Origin: Anaerolineae bacterium
GTDB taxonomy: Bacteria > Chloroflexota > Anaerolineae > SpSt-313
Direction: 5' to 3'
DNA length: 5,796 nucleotides
Assembly (NCBI GenBank): GCA_023511475.1
Contig: JAIMBM010000221.1
Location: forward strand, 1-5,796
The notes below the pieces were generated by a model, which was not told the DNA's origin, searched no databases, and worked only from the letters and a program-made list of their open reading frames with translations. Numbering within the stretch: the first letter of the stretch is position 1; the number at the start of each line of letters is the position of its first letter. Positions 1 through 5,796 of this stretch are shown here, one piece after another. Position numbers and translations under genes: made by a program.

Positions 1-20
1 ACACCCCATTTTTCTGGTTT

Positions 21-48
21 CCCCGCCCCGGCGGCGGGGGGGGCGGGG
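21..48. repeat. Perfect 9-bp GC inverted repeat (hairpin)
   Basis: CCCCGCCCC at 21-29 is the exact reverse complement of GGGGCGGGG at 40-48, with a 10-base G-rich spacer between them. It could form a very stable hairpin in RNA or extruded DNA. It is not a canonical intrinsic terminator: only TT follows on the + strand, and on the - strand the stem would be followed by AAACC rather than a U tract. Part of the pairing may simply reflect the composition of a C-run next to G-runs. Confidence 0.5.
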
Positions 49-61
49 TTAGGGGTGGGGG
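36..61 (+). other. Putative G-quadruplex motif, four runs of four or more Gs
   Basis: The + strand has G runs at 36-43 (eight), 45-48 (four), 52-55 (four) and 57-61 (five), separated by loops of C, TTA and T. Four runs of at least four Gs with loops of 1, 3 and 1 nt match the strict intramolecular quadruplex pattern and would be predicted to fold stably, probably in parallel form. It is on the non-template strand for the downstream gene and lies about 120 bp before the predicted -35 box. It is therefore outside the helicase mRNA unless transcription enters from the left. The sequence match is certain; folding in the cell is inferred. Confidence 0.6.
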
Positions 62-183
62 ACTGAAGATGGAAGGTCCCTGCGCCTGCACAGGGGGCAG
101 AGCCTGTCTGCACCTGAACCGACTTGGGGGAGGGGGTCCTGGCAGTCGCACAGATGAGCCTGCCCCCAGAGTGAGCCTCCTCT

Positions 184-212
184 TTGACACGCTGACCAAT
201 CTGCTGTAGCCT
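184..212 (+). promoter_or_regulatory. Putative sigma-70-type promoter for lhr
   Basis: A perfect -35 hexamer, TTGACA, at 184-189 is followed after exactly 17 bp by TAGCCT at 207-212. The latter keeps the T, A and final T that matter most in the -10 box but is otherwise weak. Transcription would be expected to start around 219-222. That would make ATG 222 an essentially leaderless start, or give about 72 nt of leader for ATG 294. The call rests on motif and position only, and a TTGACA can occur by chance. Confidence 0.4.
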
Positions 213-284
213 ACAGAACACATGGTCTACCGCCCGCCGGGAGGCGAGTTGAGTGCGCACGCAACCGGCCAAGTCTCACCTGCC

Positions 285-291
285 GAGGTGG
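285..291 (+). promoter_or_regulatory. Ribosome binding site that favours ATG 294 as lhr start
   Basis: GAGGTGG at 285-291 resembles the Shine-Dalgarno consensus. Its AGG core at 286-288 sits 5 nt before the ATG at 294. No comparable purine-rich element precedes the earlier in-frame ATG at 222, whose upstream bases are ACAGAACAC. A weaker option is the in-frame TTG at 249, with GGGAGG at 239-244 in front of it. Confidence 0.45.
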
Positions 292-293
292 CC

Positions 294-3200
294 ATGACGG
301 CACTGCAGCGCTTTGCCCCTCCGGTAAGGATCTGGTTCGAAGAGACCTTTGGTCGGCCGACGGCTGCTCAGGAGCAAGGCTGGCCGCCTATCCAGGCCGG
401 GCAGCATACGCTGATCCTCTCTCCAACCGGCTCGGGGAAGACCCTCGCAGCCTTCCTCTGGGCCATCGACGGCCTCTTCGCCGAGGTGACCTCCGGAGGC
501 GCACCCACGGGCGTGCGGCTGCTCTACGTCTCGCCCCTCAAGGCGCTCAACAACGACATCGAGCGCAACCTGCGCACCCCACTCGAAGGGGTGCGCGAGG
601 TGGCCGCCCGGCTCGGCCAGCCCCTCCCCGAGCTGCGGGTGGCCGTCCGCACCGGCGACACGCCCGGCCGCGTTCGCCTCCGCATGCTCCGGCAGCCGCC
701 CCATATCCTGATCACGACGCCCGAGTCCCTCTACCTCATGCTCACCGGCCCGCGGGCTCGCGAGGTCTTTCGCACCCTGCGCACGGTGATTGTCGACGAG
801 ATCCACACCGTTGCCGGCAACAAACGGGGTGTGCACCTCGCGCTAACCCTCGAGCGGCTCGCCCACATCGCCGAAGGGCCCGTGCAGCGGATCGGCCTCT
901 CTGCCACACAGCGGCCGCTCGAAGAGGTCGCCCGGTTCCTCGGAGGCCAGGAGTGGCGGGCTACACCGGAGGGGCGCCGGGAGCTCGTGCCCCGACCTGT
1001 GACCATCGTGGATGCCCGCCACGACAAGGCCCTCGACCTGAAGGTTGTGACGGTGGTCGGCGACTTTCGCGAGCTTGACGGCTCTATCTGGCCCACTATC
1101 GAGCAGCAGATAGCCGACCTGATACGGGCGCACCGCACCACCCTGGTCTTCACCAACGGCCGCCGGCAGGCGGAGCGCCTCGCCGCCCACCTGAGCGAGC
1201 TGCTCGGCACCCGCATCCGTGCCCACCACGGCAGCATGGCCGCTGCGGCCAGGCTGGAGATGGAGGCCGACCTCAAGGCTGGCCGGCTGCCTGCCCTCGT
1301 TGGGACCAGCTCGCTCGAGCTGGGCATCGACATCGGCGCGATTGACCTCGTCGTACAGGTCCAGTCGCCCAAGGGCGTCGCCCGCGGCCTCCAGCGAGTC
1401 GGGCGCTCCGGACACCTCGTCGGCCAGACCTCCGTCGGCCGCATTCTGCCGACCCACCCGGAAGACCTCATGGAGGCGGCCGCCGTTGCCGGGGCCATGC
1501 GACGCGGCGAGGTCGAAGAGACCCGGGTGCCCGAGAACTGCCTCGACGTCCTCGCCCAGCAGATCGTCGCCACGGTCAGCGTTGACAGCTGGCGCGCCGC
1601 CGACCTCTACGACCTCGTCCGCCAGAGCTACCCCTACCGGGACCTCCCGCGGGGTGCCTTCGACGAGGTGCTGGCCATGTTGGCCGGCAAGTACCCGGGC
1701 GAGGTGTTCCGCGAGCTCCGGGCCCGTCTGGATTGGGACCGGGCCACCGGCCTCCTGCGGGCACTGCCCGGGAGCCGTTACCTGGCCACCGCCAGCGGCG
1801 GCACTATCGCCGACCGCGGCACCTTCGCCGCCTGTCTGCCGGACGGCAAGACCCGCCTGGGCGAGCTGGACGAAGAGTTCGTCTTCGAGCGTCGCGTCGG
1901 GGATACCTTTGCCCTCGGCAGCCAGACCTGGCGCGTCCTGCACATCGGCGACGACCGCGTCGTCGTGGAGCAGGCACCGGGAGCCATGCCCACCGTGCCT
2001 TTCTGGCGCGGCGACGTCCCCTGGCGCCCCTACGAGCTGGGCCTTGAGGTCGGACGCTTCCGCCGCCTGGTCGCCGAGCGCCTGGAGGACCCCGCCGCGC
2101 TCGCCTGGCTGCAGAAGGAGCACGCGCTCGACGAGCGCTCGGCCGAGAATGTGCTGCGCTACGTCGCCGAGCAGATGAGAGCCATGGGGGCAATCTCCTC
2201 GGACCGTACCATAATCGTCGAGCTGTTCCGCGATCCCCTCGGCGACGGACGGATTGTCATCCATTCGCCCTTTGGCGGCCGGGTCAACGCGGCCTGGGCC
2301 CTCGCTCTCCGGAGCGCCTTCCACGACCGGCTCCACACCTCGCCCGAGTGCCAGACCTCGGACGACGGCATCCTGCTCCGCTTCCCAGAGAGCGAAGCCA
2401 GCCCGCCACTCGACCTCGTCACACAGCTCTCGCCGGAGGAGGCGCGCGAGCGCATTCTGACCGAGCTCCCGGACTCGGCCCTCTTCGGCGCCCAGTTCCG
2501 CCAGAATGCGGCCCGTGCCCTGCTCATGCCACGAGCCAGGCGCGGCCGCCGCACGCCCTTCTGGCTGCAACGCCTGCGCGCCAAGGACCTGCTCGCCGTG
2601 ACCCGGCACTTCGACTCCTTCCCCATCATTGTCGAGACGTATCGGGACTGCCTCCGCGACGTGCTTGACCTCGAGCATCTCCTCGAGGTCCTGAAGGGCA
2701 TCCGTGAGGGTCGCATACGCGTTGTCGCCGTCGAGCGGGCCACGCCCTCGCCGGTTGCCGCCAGCCTCCTCCGCCAGCTCATCAGCGTCTATATGTACGA
2801 GTGGGACGCCCCCAAGGGGGAGCGAAACCTGACCGGGCTGCTCCTCAACCGGGAGCTCTTGCAGAGCGTGCTTGGCGAGGCCTCGCTGGGGAGCCTGCTG
2901 CGCCCGGAGGCGATCGCCGAGATGGAAGCTTTACTCCAGCGCACCGCCCCGGCACGCCGTGCCCGCAGCCGGGAGGAGCTGGCACTGATCCTCCACGAAC
3001 TCGGTGACCTGAGCACCGAGGAGGTGTTGGCGCGTACACAGGAGGGCGGCGCCTCGTGGCTCGAGGACCTTGCCCGCGAGGGCCGTATCATTGAGCGGGC
3101 AATCCCGACCTCCGGCGGCCCCGCACGGCGCTGGATCCTCGCCGAGGAGGCCAGCCTGTACGAGCAGGCCTTCGCCCGCACCGACCGGGCGGCCGAGGGT

Positions 3201-4811
3201 GCGCCATCGCAGGAGGCCGCCGCTTTTCGCGCCCGCACGACTCTGCTCGAGCGCCTGCTCGCGACGCACGGACCCCTGCACCGGGAGCAAATCCTCGCCC
3301 GCTACGCCTTTCCCGAGCGTTGGCTGGACGCGGCGCTCCAGGTCGCGATCGAGGCCCGCCGCTGCGTGCGGGGGCGCCTGACCGACGGCCGGGACACCGA
3401 GGAGTATTGCCTGGTCGCCAACCTGCAGCAGGCACGCCGCCGCACCCTCGCGCTGCTCCGCCGCGAGGTCGAGCCCGTGCCCCTTGCGGCTTACGCCGAC
3501 TTTCTGGCACGCTGGCAGCACGTCCATCCCCACGAGCGCCTCCGGCGGCCGGAGGGCCTGCGACGCGCCATCGGGCAGCTCCGCGCGCTGCCAGCGCCCG
3601 CCCTGCTGTGGACGCGGGACCTTCTGCCGGCACGTATGGAAGGCTTTCGTCCCTCCGAGTTGGAAGCCCTCTGTCAGGGCGGAGAGGTCACCTGGGTAGG
3701 ATCAGGCAGCGGCAAGCCAGGGCATCTTCGGGCGCGGTTCCTCTTCCGCGGCGAGGGCAGCCTCTACCTCCCCGCCGGGCCGGATGCAGAGAAGTTTCCG
3801 CCCTTCAGCGAGCCGGCACTCGCGGTGCTGCGCTTCCTGCAGTCGGAGGGCGCCTGCTTCACGGCAGAGCTGCAGCGGGGGACCGGTCTCCCGCCTGAGA
3901 CTCTCGCCATGGCCCTGCTCGAGCTGGTCTCAGCGGGGCTCGTGGCCAACGACTCCCTCCATGCCCTGCACGAACTCGCCAGGCTGCGCGAGGGCTCGGA
4001 CCAGGAGCGCAAGCCCTTCTCGACCCTCGAAGCGCAGCTTGCAGCCCTCCGCCCTGAGCCGCCGCCCCTCCGGCGCGGCCGGCTCTATGAGGCGCGCCGG
4101 CGCATTGCCCGCCGGCAGGCAGCGGCGCCCCAGTGGGTGGGGCGCTGGTCGCTCGTGCACCGCTTCGGCATCTGGGGCGATGCCAGAAGCCCCGAGGAGA
4201 TCGCCGACCGACGGGCGCGGCAGCTCCTCGCCCGGTACGGCATCGTCTCTCGGGACTGCCTGGACCGCGAGGACCGGGCCTGGCCCTGGGCCGACCTGTA
4301 CGCTTGGCTGGAGATACTGGAGATGCGGGGAGAGGTGCGCCGGGGCTGCTTTGTGCAGGGCCTGGCCGGGCCGCAGTTCGCGCTGCCAGAGGCGGTCGAG
4401 CGGCTCCGGGAGTGGTCAGCCGACGCCGAAGAGCCCGTGCCGGTCGTCGTCAACGCGTGGGACCCGGCTGGGCTGGTGAGTGTCCGGCTGCTGGCAGAGC
4501 TCGAGGGGACCGATGGCCTGCCGCTCGCGCTCCCTCGGCGGCCCTCGAGCTATCTGGTGCTGCAGCTCGGGCAGCCCCTGCTCCTTGCGGAGCGTTGGGG
4601 TCGGTCCATTCTGACGCCCGTCGGCGTCGGCGAGGCTGAGCTCATCGGCGCCCTCCGCGCCTGCCTGGGCGAGATCTGCCGGAGGAGTCGCCGTCGCCGC
4701 CTCACCATCGAGACGTGGAACGGAGACCCGGCCCTCGGCGGGAAAGCGCAGGCGCTCCTCGAAGCCGCCGGCTGCTATCCGCACGCTCCCGCCATGGAGT
4801 GGATGGCCTAG
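294..4811 (+). CDS. lhr: Lhr-type DEAD/DEAH-box helicase, full length
   Basis: Superfamily 2 helicase of the Lhr (large helicase-related) family, 1505 residues from this start; E. coli and mycobacterial Lhr are about 1500-1540. All motifs are intact: SPTGSGKT (43-50), YVSPLKAL (78-85), TTPESLY (141-147), DEIH (168-171), LSAT (202-205), LVFTN (284-288), TSSLELGID (338-346) and QRVGRSGH (367-374). A winged-helix segment with VPENCLDVLAQQIVA (412-426) follows, then a PFWRGD motif with W571, the DEAD-associated region (about 636-840) and a conserved DAPKGER stretch (838-844). Residues from about 850 to the end match the long Lhr C-terminal region of tandem winged helices, which resembles AlkZ-type (HTH_42) glycosylase folds. 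Characterised members hydrolyse ATP, move 3' to 5' on single-stranded DNA and unwind RNA:DNA or DNA duplexes in repair. The frame is open from ATG 222, which would add 24 residues. ATG 294 is preferred because it has a Shine-Dalgarno sequence and because MTALQRFAPPVRIWF fits the usual Lhr N-terminus. No frameshift or lost catalytic residue is seen. Function is sure at family level; substrate is unproven. Confidence 0.95.
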   Translation: MTALQRFAPPVRIWFEETFGRPTAAQEQGWPPIQAGQHTLILSPTGSGKTLAAFLWAIDGLFAEVTSGGAPTGVRLLYVSPLKALNNDIERNLRTPLEGVREVAARLGQPLPELRVAVRTGDTPGRVRLRMLRQPPHILITTPESLYLMLTGPRAREVFRTLRTVIVDEIHTVAGNKRGVHLALTLERLAHIAEGPVQRIGLSATQRPLEEVARFLGGQEWRATPEGRRELVPRPVTIVDARHDKALDLKVVTVVGDFRELDGSIWPTIEQQIADLIRAHRTTLVFTNGRRQAERLAAHLSELLGTRIRAHHGSMAAAARLEMEADLKAGRLPALVGTSSLELGIDIGAIDLVVQVQSPKGVARGLQRVGRSGHLVGQTSVGRILPTHPEDLMEAAAVAGAMRRGEVEETRVPENCLDVLAQQIVATVSVDSWRAADLYDLVRQSYPYRDLPRGAFDEVLAMLAGKYPGEVFRELRARLDWDRATGLLRALPGSRYLATASGGTIADRGTFAACLPDGKTRLGELDEEFVFERRVGDTFALGSQTWRVLHIGDDRVVVEQAPGAMPTVPFWRGDVPWRPYELGLEVGRFRRLVAERLEDPAALAWLQKEHALDERSAENVLRYVAEQMRAMGAISSDRTIIVELFRDPLGDGRIVIHSPFGGRVNAAWALALRSAFHDRLHTSPECQTSDDGILLRFPESEASPPLDLVTQLSPEEARERILTELPDSALFGAQFRQNAARALLMPRARRGRRTPFWLQRLRAKDLLAVTRHFDSFPIIVETYRDCLRDVLDLEHLLEVLKGIREGRIRVVAVERATPSPVAASLLRQLISVYMYEWDAPKGERNLTGLLLNRELLQSVLGEASLGSLLRPEAIAEMEALLQRTAPARRARSREELALILHELGDLSTEEVLARTQEGGASWLEDLAREGRIIERAIPTSGGPARRWILAEEASLYEQAFARTDRAAEGAPSQEAAAFRARTTLLERLLATHGPLHREQILARYAFPERWLDAALQVAIEARRCVRGRLTDGRDTEEYCLVANLQQARRRTLALLRREVEPVPLAAYADFLARWQHVHPHERLRRPEGLRRAIGQLRALPAPALLWTRDLLPARMEGFRPSELEALCQGGEVTWVGSGSGKPGHLRARFLFRGEGSLYLPAGPDAEKFPPFSEPALAVLRFLQSEGACFTAELQRGTGLPPETLAMALLELVSAGLVANDSLHALHELARLREGSDQERKPFSTLEAQLAALRPEPPPLRRGRLYEARRRIARRQAAAPQWVGRWSLVHRFGIWGDARSPEEIADRRARQLLARYGIVSRDCLDREDRAWPWADLYAWLEILEMRGEVRRGCFVQGLAGPQFALPEAVERLREWSADAEEPVPVVVNAWDPAGLVSVRLLAELEGTDGLPLALPRRPSSYLVLQLGQPLLLAERWGRSILTPVGVGEAELIGALRACLGEICRRSRRRRLTIETWNGDPALGGKAQALLEAAGCYPHAPAMEWMA

Positions 4812-4913
4812 GGCACGCGCTCGCACAGCCTGGCGAAGCCCCCTCCCGCTTCTCCTCCTCTTCAGGGACGGACACGTTGCATGAATCGCGAGCCGACCGC
4901 ACCTTGCGATGGA

Positions 4914-4934
4914 GGTACCCCGCATAGGGGTGCT
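4914..4934. repeat. Small inverted repeat, possible hairpin
   Basis: ACCCC at 4917-4921 pairs with GGGGT at 4927-4931 around a GCATA loop. The stem can be extended outward in RNA by U-G, G-C and G-U pairs to about 8 bp. No T run follows, so it is not an intrinsic terminator. It could be an operator or an mRNA structure in the leader of the next gene, or chance in GC-rich DNA. Confidence 0.3.
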
Positions 4935-4958
4935 ACAGCCACCACTCCCGGCATGGAA

Positions 4959-4971
4959 TGTGCTCCGCACA
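4959..4971. repeat. Short palindrome upstream of the HHH gene
   Basis: TGTGC and GCACA are perfect 5-bp inverted arms around a TCC centre, ending 27 bp before the ATG at 4999. Position and symmetry would suit a small operator or a leader hairpin, but arms this short are expected by chance, so the call is weak. Confidence 0.2.
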
Positions 4972-4986
4972 CAATATCGCCCTGGC

Positions 4987-4991
4987 GGGAG
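4987..4991 (+). promoter_or_regulatory. Shine-Dalgarno sequence of the HHH gene
   Basis: GGGAG ends 7 nt before the ATG at 4999, an ideal spacing. It favours that ATG over the in-frame GTG at 4960, which has no clear Shine-Dalgarno sequence and would only add 13 residues that do not resemble the family N-terminus. Confidence 0.6.
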
Positions 4992-4998
4992 CACTGCG

Positions 4999-5796
4999 AT
5001 GCAGAACAACGAGATCGCCACAGCGCTTGAGGAGGCCGCTGACCTTCTCGAGCAGTCAGGGGCCAATCCCTTCCGGGTCCGCGCCTACAGGGCGGCGGCC
5101 GGCACCGTCCGCCGCCTCGACCGACCCGTGACGGCGATCCTCGCCGAGGAGGGCACGGCGGGCCTTGAGCGCCTGGAGAACATCGGCCCTCGCCTCGCCT
5201 CCACCATCAGCCGGCTGGCCATGGATGGCGACTGGCCGCTCCTCGACCGGCTCCGCGCCGACCTGTCTCCGGAGCAGCTCTTCGACACCCTGCCGGGTGT
5301 CGGGCTGGAGCTGGCCCGGCGCATCCACGAGGAGCTGGGGGTCTCCACCCTCGAGGAGCTGGAGGTCGCTGCCGTCGACGGCCGCCTCGAGCGGGTGCCC
5401 GGCATCGGTCCCGTCAAGGCAGCACACATCCGGGAGGCCATCGCTGCCCGGCTGCGACGCCCGCGAGCGGCCGTTCCGGTCGCCGAGCCTCCGCCCATTT
5501 CCGAGCTGCTTTCGGTCGATGAAGAGTACCGCACCAAGGGTGAGGCGGGGCAACTGCACAAGATTGCACCCCGCCGGTTCAACCCCTCGCGCGAGGCCTG
5601 GCTGCCCGTGCTGCATACGCGACGCGGCGAGCGCCGCTACACCGCCCTCTTCTCCAACACCGGCCTGGCACACGAGCTGGGCAAGACACACGACTGGGTC
5701 GTCCTCTACTACAGCCGTCCGGGGGAGCAGGAGGGCCAGGTCACCGTTGTGACTGAGACCCACGGCGACCTTGCAGGTCTGCGCGTGGTGCGGGGC
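4999..5796 (+). CDS. PolX-like helix-hairpin-helix DNA-binding protein (3' partial)
   Basis: The reading frame is open for 266 codons from ATG 4999 to the window edge, with no stop. Residues 1-150 match the N-terminal part of bacterial family X DNA polymerases (PolX). They include the 8-kDa-like helical segment with NPFRVRAYRAA (23-33) and three helix-hairpin-helix elements centred on ENIGPRLA (60-67), LPGVGLELA (98-106) and VPGIGPVKA (133-141). Such motifs bind the DNA backbone without sequence preference, often at gaps, nicks or ends. A proline-rich linker (about 157-167) leads to a second domain with RRFNPSREAWLPVLHT (192-207), YTALFSNTGLAHELGKT (214-230), WVVLYY (233-238) and TVVTETHG (249-256). 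I know this arrangement from uncharacterised bacterial proteins annotated only as helix-hairpin-helix proteins. From memory of that family, only about 10-20 residues are missing at the right edge. No nucleotidyltransferase palm is present, and there is hardly room for a PHP domain, so it is unlikely to be a polymerase. A structure-specific DNA-binding role in repair is inferred. It lies 187 bp after lhr on the same strand. Confidence 0.85.
   Translation, partial: MQNNEIATALEEAADLLEQSGANPFRVRAYRAAAGTVRRLDRPVTAILAEEGTAGLERLENIGPRLASTISRLAMDGDWPLLDRLRADLSPEQLFDTLPGVGLELARRIHEELGVSTLEELEVAAVDGRLERVPGIGPVKAAHIREAIAARLRRPRAAVPVAEPPPISELLSVDEEYRTKGEAGQLHKIAPRRFNPSREAWLPVLHTRRGERRYTALFSNTGLAHELGKTHDWVVLYYSRPGEQEGQVTVVTETHGDLAGLRVVRG

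Larger units (their letters stand above)
1..221. other. Non-coding region upstream of the helicase gene
   Basis: No convincing gene is visible here on either strand. Stop codons interrupt the + frames at 50-52, 64-66, 116-118, 155-157 and 172-174. The tail of an upstream gene ending at the TAG at 50-52 cannot be excluded, but its 16 codons (HPIFLVSPPRRRGGRG) are low-complexity and unconvincing. The region is very G-rich on the + strand, with runs of five Gs at 93-97, 126-130 and 132-136 in addition to the quadruplex motif at 36-61. GGGGGCAG at 93-100 can pair with CTGCCCCC at 160-167, giving 8 bp across a 59-nt gap. The last 40 bases contain a promoter-like element. Confidence 0.6.
4812..4998. 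other. 187-bp intergenic gap between lhr and the HHH gene
   Basis: No gene is seen here. The gap opens with a 25-nt tract (4839-4863) that is pyrimidine except for a G at 4848, a G-poor and C-rich stretch of the sort Rho could load on. No hairpin followed by a T run is present, so no intrinsic terminator can be called. Two small palindromes follow, at 4914-4934 and 4959-4971, and a Shine-Dalgarno sequence sits at the end. No convincing -35/-10 pair was found, so it is open whether the second gene has its own promoter or is read through from lhr. Confidence 0.5.

Noticed and set aside
93..136. A second G-quadruplex from the G runs at 93-97, 126-130 and 132-136
   Set aside because: Only three runs are present, and the first spacer is 28 nt, so the standard four-run motif is not met.
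843..2678. A 611-codon open frame on the - strand inside lhr
   Set aside because: It lies antisense to the conserved helicase core. Long antisense frames are expected in high-GC genes with G/C-biased third positions. Its translation is rich in Gly, Ala, Glu and Val without recognisable motifs, and no start signal stands out.
2667..2690. Perfect 9-bp inverted repeat GACCTCGAG / CTCGAGGTC with a 6-base loop inside lhr
   Set aside because: It encodes the conserved-looking LDLEHLLEVL helix, where Leu, Asp, Glu and Val codons naturally create the symmetry. It is mid-gene with no T run, so no regulatory role is supported.
4904..4977. Promoter for the second gene using TTGCGA (4904-4909), TTGCAT (4877-4882) or the CAATAT patch (4972-4977)
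   Set aside because: No pair of -35-like and -10-like boxes lies at 16-18 bp spacing. CAATAT has no -35 match at the right distance.
4960..4998. GTG 4960 as an upstream start of the HHH gene
   Set aside because: It has no clear Shine-Dalgarno sequence, and the 13 extra residues do not look like the family N-terminus. ATG 4999 has GGGAG at a 7-nt spacing.
5056..5763. A 235-codon open frame on the - strand opposite the HHH gene
   Set aside because: The + strand frame here encodes unmistakable PolX-like and helix-hairpin-helix motifs, so the antisense frame is a by-product of codon bias.
1..5796. CRISPR array, insertion sequence, tRNA or rRNA, defence island
   Set aside because: No spaced direct repeats, transposase motifs, terminal inverted repeats, cloverleaf or rRNA-like sequence were seen. 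Both genes are housekeeping or repair types with matching base composition.

Overview
This is a high-GC bacterial window: three 60-base lines counted by eye run from about 62% to 83% G+C, and third codon positions are strongly G/C-biased. It holds two same-strand genes that both look like DNA repair or nucleic-acid processing functions. The organism cannot be named from the sequence. Full-length Lhr plus a PolX-like helix-hairpin-helix protein would fit several high-GC bacterial phyla (for example Actinomycetota, Chloroflexota, Planctomycetota or Pseudomonadota). There is no sign of a mobile element, CRISPR array, tRNA or rRNA.

Layout. Bases 1-221 are non-coding as far as can be seen. They carry a perfect 9-bp inverted repeat whose right arm overlaps a dense four-run G-quadruplex motif (36-61). 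A plausible sigma-70-type promoter (TTGACA, 17 bp, TAGCCT) lies directly before the first gene. Bases 294-4811 (open from ATG 222) encode a full-length Lhr-type superfamily 2 helicase of about 1505 residues, with every helicase motif intact and the long winged-helix C-terminal region present. A 187-bp gap (4812-4998) has a pyrimidine tract, two small palindromes and a good Shine-Dalgarno sequence. From 4999 to the right edge runs a second gene, cut by the window end: a PolX-like N-terminal module with three helix-hairpin-helix motifs, followed by a C-terminal domain of unknown function in place of a polymerase palm.

How they may work together. Lhr family members are ATP-driven 3'-to-5' single-strand DNA translocases that unwind RNA:DNA and DNA duplexes, and they have been linked to DNA damage responses. 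The second protein looks like a structure-specific DNA-binding protein derived from the PolX N-terminus. A shared repair role is reasonable but is inferred only from adjacency and family. The best candidate for undescribed biology is the polymerase-less PolX-like protein and its C-terminal domain. The helicase itself is an ordinary, well-preserved family member.
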